The notes: generated from the letters alone by a model not told the origin. Positions 1 through 4,970 are shown, counted from the stretch's first letter. The stretch: DNA of 5,386 bases from an uncultured Bacteroidota bacterium (GCA_903837025.1 CAILTC010000136.1:1-5386); one strand, 5' to 3'. A program made the numbers and translations.

Positions 1-404
1 GAGCTGCTGATTTCGAAAAAAGCACTTTGACTGCCGTAATCGAAGCTAGAGCAAAAGCAACTTCAATAACTGTAGATCCTAAAAACATAACTCCAGAACA
101 ATTAAACCAATTTAATCAAGCACAAAGTGGAGTAAGTAGCTCATTGTCAAGATTATTAGTTACTGTAGAAAAATATCCTGATTTGAAGGCCAACGAAAAT
201 TTCTTGAAACTTCAAGACGAATTGGCAAGCACTGAAAACCAAATTCTAACTGCTAGAACTCGTTTCAATGAAGCTGTTATGCCGTATAACACACACATCA
301 AAACATTCCCAAATTCTTTATTTGCAGGAGCATTTGGATTCAAAGAAAAAGCTTATTTTCAATCGGTTGCAGGAGCAGATAAACCTGTAGAAGTAAAATT
401 CTAA
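1..404 (+). CDS. lemA: LemA family protein, C-terminal part (5' end outside the window)
   Basis: The open frame enters from the left edge (first whole codon at base 3) and ends at TAA 402-404, giving 133 residues. It begins AADFEKSTLTAVIEARAKAT and ends GAFGFKEKAYFQSV...VEVKF, both typical of LemA proteins. The family is usually about 190-200 residues, so roughly the first 60, including the N-terminal membrane anchor, are missing. The visible part is mostly helix-forming, with the NQAQSGVSSSLSRLLVTVEKYPDLKAN segment that is well conserved in the family. LemA proteins are membrane-anchored helical bundles of unclear biochemical role. In Bacteroidota they often precede TPM-domain genes, as here, so an envelope-associated shared role is inferred. 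The in-frame TTG at 27 is internal and is not the start. Family assignment is firm; function is not known. Confidence 0.93.
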   Translation, partial: AADFEKSTLTAVIEARAKATSITVDPKNITPEQLNQFNQAQSGVSSSLSRLLVTVEKYPDLKANENFLKLQDELASTENQILTARTRFNEAVMPYNTHIKTFPNSLFAGAFGFKEKAYFQSVAGADKPVEVKF

Positions 405-417
405 ATAATAAAAATCT

Positions 418-477
418 AACACAGATTTCACCAATTATCACCGATTAGAATTTGTGATAATCCGTGAAATCTGTGTT
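418..477. repeat. 60-bp imperfect palindrome between lemA and the first TPM gene
   Basis: Bases 418-431 (AACACAGATTTCAC) and 464-477 (GTGAAATCTGTGTT) are perfect 14-bp reverse complements. After a 2x2 mismatch, 434-441 pairs with 454-461 for another 8 bp, and a few pairs continue towards a loop near 446-449. It therefore folds into a long hairpin on either strand. No T-run follows, so it is not a standard intrinsic terminator. From memory, palindromes of this style recur between genes in Flavobacterium genomes, which suggests a REP-like element. The GTG at 464 lies in its right arm and could be mistaken for a gene start. Confidence 0.8.
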
Positions 478-493
478 TAAAAAAATAATTTCC

Positions 494-931
494 ATGTCAA
501 AAGTCGAAGAATTTTTAACCAAAGAAGAAGAGCAAGCCGTTGTTGAAGCAATTTGTGTTGCCGAAAAAGAGACTTCTGGAGAGATTAGGGTTCATATAGA
601 AAAAACAACTTCCAAAGATCCTTATGATAGGGCTTTGGAAGTTTTTCATGAATTGAACATGCACGAAACGCATCTTAAAAATGCAGTTTTAATTTATTTG
701 GCTATTGCCGATAAAAAGTTTGTTATTTGTGGAGACCAAGGCATTCATGATTTGGTTGATGCTACTTTCTGGGACAGTACAAAAGAAGCTATGGCAACTC
801 AATTTCAAATTGGAAATTTCAAACAAGGATTAATAGACGGCATCCTAAAAGCAGGACATCAGTTAAGCATTCATTTTCCATGGGAAGAAAATGACACTAA
901 TGAATTATCAAATGAAATATCAAAAGGGTAA
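494..931 (+). CDS. Small TPM-domain protein without signal peptide
   Basis: The product is a 145-residue protein of the TPM (TLP18.3/Psb32/MOLO-1; TPM_phosphatase) family. The core is recognisable: SGEIRVHIE near residues 28-36, the NAVLIYLAIADKKFVICGD strand pair near 63-81, then FWDSTKEAMATQF and the helix FKQGLIDGILKAGHQLSIHFP. No signal peptide or membrane segment is visible, so it is probably cytosolic. ATG 494 is preferred over the in-frame GTG at 464. The GTG lies inside the palindromic repeat, and the extra residues it adds (MKSVFKKIIS) do not belong to the domain. The stop overlaps the next start as TAATG, so translation of the two TPM genes is probably coupled. Plant TPM members have been linked to phosphatase activity and photosystem repair. 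The activity of bacterial stand-alone versions is uncertain. Confidence 0.88.
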   Translation: MSKVEEFLTKEEEQAVVEAICVAEKETSGEIRVHIEKTTSKDPYDRALEVFHELNMHETHLKNAVLIYLAIADKKFVICGDQGIHDLVDATFWDSTKEAMATQFQIGNFKQGLIDGILKAGHQLSIHFPWEENDTNELSNEISKG

Positions 932-1731
932 TGACTTTATATAAAACACACACTTCACTATTCGTAAAACTTTTGGTTTGTCTCTTTTTCACACAAATCG
1001 GTTTTGCTCAATTTACAATTCCTACAAAACCAGATTTGCAAACATCGGTTTATGATTATGCTACTATTTTAAACGCAGCCGAGAAATCACAACTAGAAGA
1101 AAAACTCATTCGCTATTCGGATTCTACCTCAACACAAATTGTGGTCATTACTATAGAAAGTTTGAAAGGCGAAGACGTAAGTCAGCTGGCTACAAAATGG
1201 GCACAAACTTGGGGTTTGGGTCAAGCCAAAGAAGACAATGGTGTAATTATTCTCGTTGCCAAACAAGAACATAAAATCGCCATAAATCCTGGTTACGGAT
1301 TAGAAGATAAATTGACTGCTGGAATTGGTGGAGAAATTATCCGAAATACTATAATTCCAGAATTTAAAGCTGGAAGTTATTACAATGGTTTAGACAAAGG
1401 TGCCGATGAACTTTTTAAGGTTTTTAAAGGAAAGTATAAAGGTACAAGAAAACAAACCAAAGGAAAAGATTTCCCAGTATTACCAATAATCATTATAGTT
1501 GTTGTAATTCTTGTTTTGATTTCTAGGAACAAAAACAACGGAGGAAATAACGGAAATTCTGGCGGAGGACCTAATTTGCTTGACGTGATTCTACTAAGTA
1601 GTTTGGGTCGCGGTTTTGGTGGTGGTGGTTCTGGAGGAGGCTTTGGCGGAGGTGATTCTGGAGGCGGAGGATTTGGTGGCGGTTTTGGCGGTGGCGGATT
1701 CTCAGGAGGAGGTTCTAGCGGAGGATGGTAA
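931..1731 (+). CDS. Exported TPM-domain protein with membrane anchor and glycine-rich tail (YgcG-like)
   Basis: The product has 266 residues. Residues 1-26 form a signal peptide (LFVKLLVCLFFTQIGFA, probable cut before Q27). The TPM domain spans about 38-165, with YDYATILN, TQIVVITIESLKG, DNGVIILVAKQEHKIAINPGYGLED and AGIGGEIIRNTIIPEFKAGSYYNGL all typical. A basic stretch (168-179) leads into one membrane segment at about 182-198 (PVLPIIIIVVVILVLI). The tail, about 203-266, is mostly Gly with Ser, Phe and Asn and ends in SSGGW; a terminal Trp after a Gly-rich tail is usual for this architecture. The TPM domain is thus predicted to face the periplasm. The ATG overlaps the upstream stop by one base, indicating an operon with the cytosolic TPM gene and lemA. 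Substrate and activity cannot be read from the sequence. Confidence 0.9.
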   Translation: MTLYKTHTSLFVKLLVCLFFTQIGFAQFTIPTKPDLQTSVYDYATILNAAEKSQLEEKLIRYSDSTSTQIVVITIESLKGEDVSQLATKWAQTWGLGQAKEDNGVIILVAKQEHKIAINPGYGLEDKLTAGIGGEIIRNTIIPEFKAGSYYNGLDKGADELFKVFKGKYKGTRKQTKGKDFPVLPIIIIVVVILVLISRNKNNGGNNGNSGGGPNLLDVILLSSLGRGFGGGGSGGGFGGGDSGGGGFGGGFGGGGFSGGGSSGGW

Positions 1732-1740
1732 TCGGATTTT

Positions 1741-1769
1741 AGATTGCAGGTGGCAGATTGCAGATTGCA
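1741..1769. repeat. Short direct repeats of CAGATTG type
   Basis: Just after the TPM gene, AGATTGCAG (1741-1749), CAGATTG (1754-1760) and CAGATTGCA (1761-1769) form a small imperfect direct repeat. No palindrome or T-run accompanies it. It could be a remnant of a dispersed intergenic repeat or a slippage product. No function is assigned. Confidence 0.55.
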
Positions 1770-1880
1770 ATTATTAATGAAATTTTGAGAAAGTAAAATT
1801 AGTTTCGCCCCTAAGTAAATACCATTTATCGAAAACAAGATTTGCCGTTGCAATTGAAAATAAATTCATAAATCCAATTT

Positions 1881-1906
1881 TAAATAAATTATAATTCTTT
1901 TATTTA
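1881..1906. promoter_or_regulatory. AT-only inverted repeat upstream of the Rrf2 gene
   Basis: TAAATAAA (1881-1888) and TTTATTTA (1899-1906) are perfect 8-bp inverted arms around a 10-base spacer, ending 16 bases before the Rrf2 start. Rrf2 regulators often repress their own genes, so an operator role is possible. In DNA this AT-rich such a match can arise by chance. I see no convincing flavobacterial -7 box in the 1732-1922 spacer. Confidence 0.25.
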
Positions 1907-1922
1907 CTGAAAAAATACATAA

Positions 1923-2336
1923 ATGCTTTCACACAAAACCAAATATGCTCTCAAGGCATTACTTTATTTAGCCCAACAAGAGGAAGGATTCATTGCTAAG
2001 ACGATGGATATTGCCGAAGGGTCTAATATTCCGAAAAAGTTTTTGGAACAAATTTTATTGGAACTAAAAAGAGGTCATTTTGTAAGCAGCAAACAAGGAA
2101 AACTAGGAGGTTATTACCTTATAAAATCTAAAAACACAATAACATTAGCCGATATTCATCGATTATTTGATGGTGCAATTGCATTACTTCCTTGCGCCTC
2201 TCTTAATTTTTACGAACCGTGTTCCGATTGCAAAACAGAGTCCGAATGCTTACTAAGACTAGGTTTAGTGGCCATTCGTGATAAAACTTTATCTGCTATG
2301 GAAAGCATCACTATCGCTTCCTTGATAAAAAAATAA
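1923..2336 (+). CDS. Rrf2-family transcriptional regulator, probable Fe-S or thiol sensor
   Basis: The 137-residue product has the usual Rrf2 length and layout. The N-terminus MLSHKTKYALKALLYLA is followed by a winged helix-turn-helix: MDIAEGSNIPKKFLEQILLELKRGHFVSSKQGKLGGYYL, about 28-66, including the hallmark G-x-x-GGY wing. Four cysteines follow at 91, 100, 103 and 109 (C-x8-C-x2-C-x5-C). Three-cysteine sets in this region bind Fe-S clusters in IscR, NsrR and RirA; positions 91, 100 and 109 come closest to the RirA pattern, with one extra Cys. A redox, iron, NO or sulfur sensor is therefore plausible, but the signal is not proven. The Rrf2 fold also includes CymR, the cysteine-metabolism regulator. 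It stands alone between the TPM genes and the oxyanion-uptake cluster, which makes the leader at 2337-2648 a candidate target. No Shine-Dalgarno is visible, as usual in this group. Confidence 0.92.
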   Translation: MLSHKTKYALKALLYLAQQEEGFIAKTMDIAEGSNIPKKFLEQILLELKRGHFVSSKQGKLGGYYLIKSKNTITLADIHRLFDGAIALLPCASLNFYEPCSDCKTESECLLRLGLVAIRDKTLSAMESITIASLIKK

Positions 2337-2358
2337 AAAAATATATCTTAAACTCTAC

Positions 2359-2386
2359 TTGTTTTATAGAATTAATTATATATTTA
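2359..2386 (+). promoter_or_regulatory. Candidate flavobacterial promoter for the leader and porin
   Basis: TTG at 2359-2361 is followed after 17 bases by TATATTTA at 2379-2386 (then C). This fits the Bacteroidota housekeeping pattern TTG-N17-23-TAnnTTTG with one mismatch at the last base. The predicted transcription start is near 2390-2391, exactly where the 10-bp inverted repeat at 2391 begins. It would give a leader of about 258 bases before the porin start. The DNA here is very AT-rich, so a chance match is possible. Confidence 0.42.
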
Positions 2387-2390
2387 CACC

Positions 2391-2452
2391 AGAATTAAAT
2401 GTCTTCTTTATTTAAGAAACCAAATTAATAAAATATCGTATTATTTAATTCT
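2391..2452 (+). other. Inverted repeat able to fold the 5' end of the leader RNA
   Basis: AGAATTAAAT (2391-2400) and ATTTAATTCT (2443-2452) are perfect 10-bp reverse complements. Between them TTCTT (2404-2408) and AAGAA (2414-2418) can form a small inner stem. The left arm begins at the predicted transcription start, so the RNA could carry a 5'-terminal stem. All the outer pairs but two are A-U, so the stem would be weak and a chance origin is possible. Confidence 0.4.
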
Positions 2453-2454
2453 AC

Positions 2455-2470
2455 TAATTACGTGTAATTA
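2455..2470. promoter_or_regulatory. 16-bp dyad TAATTAC-GT-GTAATTA, possible operator
   Basis: TAATTAC (2455-2461) and GTAATTA (2464-2470) are perfect 7-bp inverted arms around GT. The compact symmetry looks like a dimeric regulator's binding site, and the neighbouring Rrf2 protein is an obvious candidate. It could equally be a small RNA hairpin (TAATTA stem with a CGTG loop). It lies about 65 bases after the predicted start of transcription, so as an operator it would act as a roadblock. Confidence 0.35.
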
Positions 2471-2492
2471 CAATTATTAATAAATCAAAAAA

Positions 2493-2552
2493 ATGCCTTT
2501 TATCAATTTTAACTATATGTGTAAATATTGCTTGATGTGCCCGCGGGCATAG
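2493..2552 (+). CDS. Candidate 19-residue cysteine-rich leader peptide
   Basis: ATG 2493 opens 19 codons ending at TAG 2550-2552, encoding MPFINFNYMCKYCLMCPRA. Cysteines at residues 10, 13 and 16 form C-x2-C-x2-C, a striking density in a random 19-codon stretch of AT-rich DNA. The bases before its ATG (AAATCAAAAAAATG) nearly match those before the porin ATG (AAATCAAAAAAAATG), supporting real translation initiation. The last four codons before the stop (TGC CCG CGG GCA) coincide with a 12-bp GC palindrome, and another hairpin follows at 2564. The arrangement resembles a regulatory leader peptide in which ribosome speed over the Cys codons alters folding of the downstream RNA, so expression of the porin-pst genes would follow cysteine supply. 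It could instead be an independent small protein or a chance ORF. The reading frame is seen; its function is inferred. Confidence 0.45.
   Translation: MPFINFNYMCKYCLMCPRA
2538..2549. promoter_or_regulatory. Perfect 12-bp GC palindrome TGCCCGCGGGCA
   Basis: This self-complementary 12-mer is the most GC-rich spot in an otherwise very AT-rich 312-base leader. It overlaps the Cys-Pro-Arg-Ala codons that end the mini-ORF. As RNA, its GCCC and GGGC halves could pair with each other only around a very tight loop. Alternatively they could pair with the UGGG (2564-2567) and CCCA (2590-2593) segments downstream. As DNA it could be a protein-binding site. Confidence 0.4.
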
Positions 2553-2563
2553 TAAAACTTTAT

Positions 2564-2593
2564 TGGGATTTTTATTTTGGAAACAAAAACCCA
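2564..2593 (+). promoter_or_regulatory. Leader hairpin downstream of the mini-ORF
   Basis: TGGG (2564-2567) pairs with CCCA (2590-2593) and, past a bulged A at 2568, TTTTT (2569-2573) pairs with AAAAA (2585-2589), leaving an 11-base loop. It starts 11 bases after the mini-ORF stop and ends 55 bases before the porin ATG. No U-run follows, so it is not a classic intrinsic terminator. It may be one state of a switch with the GC palindrome upstream. The rest of the leader (2594-2648) is A-rich and holds only tiny ORFs. Confidence 0.4.
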
Positions 2594-2648
2594 TCAGAAA
2601 TAAAATGAATGAACACCTCTTAAAATTATAAAATTAAAATCAAAAAAA

Positions 2649-3866
2649 ATGAATACTAAAAAACTACTCTTACTCCTTATCGCAATTTTCACTTATGGAA
2701 TATCAAATGCGCAATCTGCAGATGATGTGTTTAATTTACTAATCCAAAAAGGGCTTGTTAAACAAACTGAAGCCGATTCTATAAGAGCTGAATACGCTTT
2801 GAACCAACAAGTAATTAAAGAAAAACAAAAAACTTTTGGAGTTTTATCAAGCAGAAACCTATCCATAGGCGGGTATGCACAAGTAAGATATCAATCCTTG
2901 CAAGAACCAGGAAAAATAGATGGTTTTGATATTAGAAGAGCAAGATTGGACATAAAAGGAGCTATTAGCCCAGAATGGGAATACCGTTTACTAACCGATT
3001 TTGCTATTTCTCCAAAAATAATAGACGCCAACATTACGTATAAACCATTTGACTATTTAAAATTTACTGCAGGACAATTTTTAATTCCTTTTTCCTTAGA
3101 AAGTAATACTCCTGATAGAGATTTAGAAACCGTCGATAGAGCCCAAGTGAGTGGATTAGTAGCTAGAAATAAAGATGCTCTTGGAGATCAAAATGGTCGT
3201 GACTTAGGAATTCAAGTTAGTGGTAGTTTATTACAAACACCTTCGAATCGTTTTCTATTAGATTATTATGTGGCTTATTTTAACGGACAAGGAATCAATT
3301 TAGCTACTGATGCTAACAATTTTAAAGACGTTGCTGCTAGACTTGTTTTTCATCCTTTTGAATTTTTAGACCTTGGAGGTTCTTATACTAATGGATATGA
3401 CAACTGGACAACAACTGCGGCTAAAGCTATAAAATATAGTGCTACTGCTCCTTACACAATAATTTCTTTACCTACAAACGCTATTACATCAAACAATAAT
3501 CATAGTAGAATTGGAGCTGATATTTCTGCAACTTATAATGATTTTAACTTTAGAGCCGAATATATCGAAGCACAAGAAGGAAATTATTTAGTGGGATCAA
3601 CTACAAAAACACTGATAAAAAACGGTTGGTATGCTCAAGCAGGCTATTATGTTTTACCTAAAAAACTTCAATTTGTTTTGAAATATGATACTTATGATCC
3701 TACTAAAGCAAATCCTAAAAATGACATTACCTCTTTTTATACCTATGGCGCCAATTACTACGTAAACAATTTTGTAAAATTCCAAGTGAACTACAAACAT
3801 AAAAGCGAACAAGGATTGTCTATTGATAAAGATGAAGTAGTAGCACAATTGCAAGTAAGATTCTAA
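2649..3866 (+). CDS. Porin_O_P family outer-membrane channel (OprO/OprP-like, phosphate-selective porin family)
   Basis: The product is a 405-residue outer-membrane beta-barrel. Residues 1-21 are a signal peptide (KKLLLLLIAIFTYGISNA, cut before Q22). A short helical stretch follows, about 24-60 (DDVFNLLIQKGLVKQTEADSIRAEY), common ahead of the barrel in this family. The barrel starts near 70 with LSIGGYAQVRYQ, then GFDIRRARLDIKGAISPEWEYRLLTDF (92-118), the strongest family signature, and FTAGQFLIPFSLE (139-151). Alternating strands continue to the C-terminal VVAQLQVRF, whose final Phe is the usual assembly signal. The family is named for Pseudomonas OprP/OprO, which pass phosphate or polyphosphate, but in Bacteroidota members sit beside various oxyanion pathways, so the solute is uncertain. 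The next genes encode a PstS-like binding protein and a PstC-like permease, indicating a route across both membranes. The start follows an A8 tract with no Shine-Dalgarno. Confidence 0.9.
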   Translation: MNTKKLLLLLIAIFTYGISNAQSADDVFNLLIQKGLVKQTEADSIRAEYALNQQVIKEKQKTFGVLSSRNLSIGGYAQVRYQSLQEPGKIDGFDIRRARLDIKGAISPEWEYRLLTDFAISPKIIDANITYKPFDYLKFTAGQFLIPFSLESNTPDRDLETVDRAQVSGLVARNKDALGDQNGRDLGIQVSGSLLQTPSNRFLLDYYVAYFNGQGINLATDANNFKDVAARLVFHPFEFLDLGGSYTNGYDNWTTTAAKAIKYSATAPYTIISLPTNAITSNNNHSRIGADISATYNDFNFRAEYIEAQEGNYLVGSTTKTLIKNGWYAQAGYYVLPKKLQFVLKYDTYDPTKANPKNDITSFYTYGANYYVNNFVKFQVNYKHKSEQGLSIDKDEVVAQLQVRF

Positions 3867-3870
3867 TCCC

Positions 3871-3902
3871 CAACCCAGCCCTCCCTGAAGGAGAGGGAGT
3901 TG
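3871..3902. repeat. Palindromic element between porin and pstS-like gene
   Basis: CTCCCT (3881-3886) and AGGGAG (3894-3899) form a perfect 6-bp stem with a 7-base loop. CAAC (3871-3874) and GTTG (3899-3902) offer alternative outer pairing. The element is far more GC-rich than its surroundings and begins five bases after the porin stop. From memory, similar C-rich/G-rich palindromes recur between flavobacterial genes. It could be a weak terminator or an RNA processing/stability hairpin. No T-run follows, so read-through into the next gene is likely. Confidence 0.6.
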
Positions 3903-3923
3903 AAACTAAATAAAAAAAACAAA

Positions 3924-4874
3924 ATGAAAACATATAAATTATCATCATTAGTTGCGGCAACAATTTTATTATTTGCCAATGCAAGCACGACAAAAGTAGC
4001 TGCACAAGAATTAAAAGGAAACATCAGTATTTCGGGAGCATTTGCTTTGTATCCTATTACTGTGAAATGGGCTGAAGAGTTCAAAAAAATTCACCCTGGT
4101 GTAAAAATTGACATTCAAGCCGGTGGAGCAGGAAAAGGAATTACCGATGTATTATCGAAAGTAACTGATATCGGATTAGTTTCACGTGACTTAAATGCTG
4201 CTGAATACAAAAAAGGAGCATTTGCAATTGGAGTTACAAAAGATGCTGTAATCCCAACAATAAGCGCTAACAGCCCCTATAAAAAAGTATTATATGAAAA
4301 AGGAGTTAAAAAAGAAGCTTTCAATAACATCTTTGTAACAGGAAAATACAAAACTTGGAACACATTAGGAATCAAAAGTGAGGCTCCAATACATGTTTAC
4401 ACAAGATCTGATGCTTCTGGAGCTGCAGAAACTTGGGCTAAATATTTTGGGAAAAAACAAGAAGATTTACAAGGAGTTGCTGTTTTTGGTGATCCAGGTT
4501 TGGCGCAAGCCGTAAAAAGAGATCCTTCAGGAATTGGGTATAACAATATTGTTTATATATACGATGCAAAAACTAATAAAGCGACAAACGGAGTTGTTCC
4601 TGTTCCAATTGATTTGAACAACAACGGGAAATTAGATCCAGAAGAAAATTTTTATGGTGATGTTGACCAATTAATTGCGGCTATTGTTGCCGGAAAATAC
4701 CCTTCGCCACCTGCTAGAGATTTGTATTTTGTAACTGTTGGTAAACCAAAAAATCCAATCGTAAAAGAATTCATCAAATACATCTTGACTAACGGTCAAC
4801 AATTTGTTACCGATGCTGGATATATCAAATTCTCTAAAGAGAAATTAAACAAAGAATTAGAGAAAGTGAAATAA
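3924..4874 (+). CDS. pstS: PstS-like periplasmic phosphate/oxyanion-binding protein of an ABC transporter
   Basis: ATG 3924 gives 316 residues. The in-frame TTG at 3900 is rejected because it falls in the palindromic element and precedes an obvious signal peptide: MKTYKLSSLVAATILLFANASTTKVAA, cut before Q28, with no lipobox Cys. The PBP-like fold is clear from ISGAFALYPITVKWAEEF (36-53), GGAGKGITDVLSKVTDIGLVSRDL (67-90), TRSDASGAAETWAKYF (160-175), DPSGIGYNN (200-208), and the C-terminal KEFIKYILTNGQQFVTDAGYIKF. Ligand-loop positions that are usually Ser/Thr are changed: SGST-type becomes SGAF (37-40), GSG-type becomes GAG (68-70), and SGT becomes SGA (165-167). Arg161, Ser87 and Arg88 remain. 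Residues 230-241 (DLNNNGKLDPEE) match a canonical EF-hand calcium loop. It lies between the porin and the pstC-like gene and would pass ligand from one to the other. Family is firm; phosphate as the true ligand is likely but not certain. Confidence 0.88.
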   Translation: MKTYKLSSLVAATILLFANASTTKVAAQELKGNISISGAFALYPITVKWAEEFKKIHPGVKIDIQAGGAGKGITDVLSKVTDIGLVSRDLNAAEYKKGAFAIGVTKDAVIPTISANSPYKKVLYEKGVKKEAFNNIFVTGKYKTWNTLGIKSEAPIHVYTRSDASGAAETWAKYFGKKQEDLQGVAVFGDPGLAQAVKRDPSGIGYNNIVYIYDAKTNKATNGVVPVPIDLNNNGKLDPEENFYGDVDQLIAAIVAGKYPSPPARDLYFVTVGKPKNPIVKEFIKYILTNGQQFVTDAGYIKFSKEKLNKELEKVK

Positions 4875-4893
4875 GCCTTTCAAATTAAAATAG

Positions 4894-4959
4894 TAACCCC
4901 CATCCCGGCTTAACCCTAACAATCAAATGATTGCGAATAGTTTTTCCGAGATGGGGTTA
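4894..4959. repeat. Nested palindromic element between pstS- and pstC-like genes
   Basis: Outer arms 4894-4908 (TAACCCCCATCCCGG) and 4946-4959 (CCGAGATGGGGTTA) are inverted repeats with one extra C and one mismatch. Inside, CAATCA (4920-4925) and TGATTG (4928-4933) form a second 6-bp inverted repeat with a 2-base spacer. The whole folds as an elongated hairpin or cruciform and fills most of the 96-base junction. It looks like a REP/BIME-type element. As RNA it could protect the upstream message so that more binding protein than permease is made. Confidence 0.72.
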
Positions 4960-4970
4960 AATACAAATAA

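Noticed and set aside
464..493. GTG start extending the first TPM protein by ten residues
   Set aside because: It lies in the right arm of the palindromic repeat and the added residues are not part of the TPM domain; ATG 494 is the better start.
1799..1808. TTAGTTTCGC as a -7 box for the Rrf2 gene
   Set aside because: One mismatch to TAnnTTTG and no TTG at a suitable distance; the nearest TTG is only about 12 bases upstream.
1380..1853. Minus-strand ORF of 157 codons rich in proline
   Set aside because: It is the complement of the Gly-rich tail (GGN codons read as NCC, proline-type codons) and has no recognisable domain.
2605..2631. Eight-codon mini-ORF (MNEHLLKL) just before the porin gene, with an overlapping four-codon ORF at 2609
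   Set aside because: Very short ORFs are expected by chance here, and it has no special composition or start context; kept only as a possible accessory of the leader.
2337..2648. Known riboswitch such as SAM-I, SAM-II or cobalamin in the leader
   Set aside because: I could not match the conserved core bases of these classes; the hairpins and mini-ORF fit a peptide-based leader better.
3900..3923. TTG start extending the PstS-like protein by eight residues
   Set aside because: It falls at the edge of the palindromic element and would put a charged stretch ahead of a clear signal peptide that begins at ATG 3924.
3654..4084. Three short minus-strand ORFs over the end of the porin gene and the start of the pstS-like gene
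   Set aside because: They overlap well-supported genes, overlap each other and show no family features.
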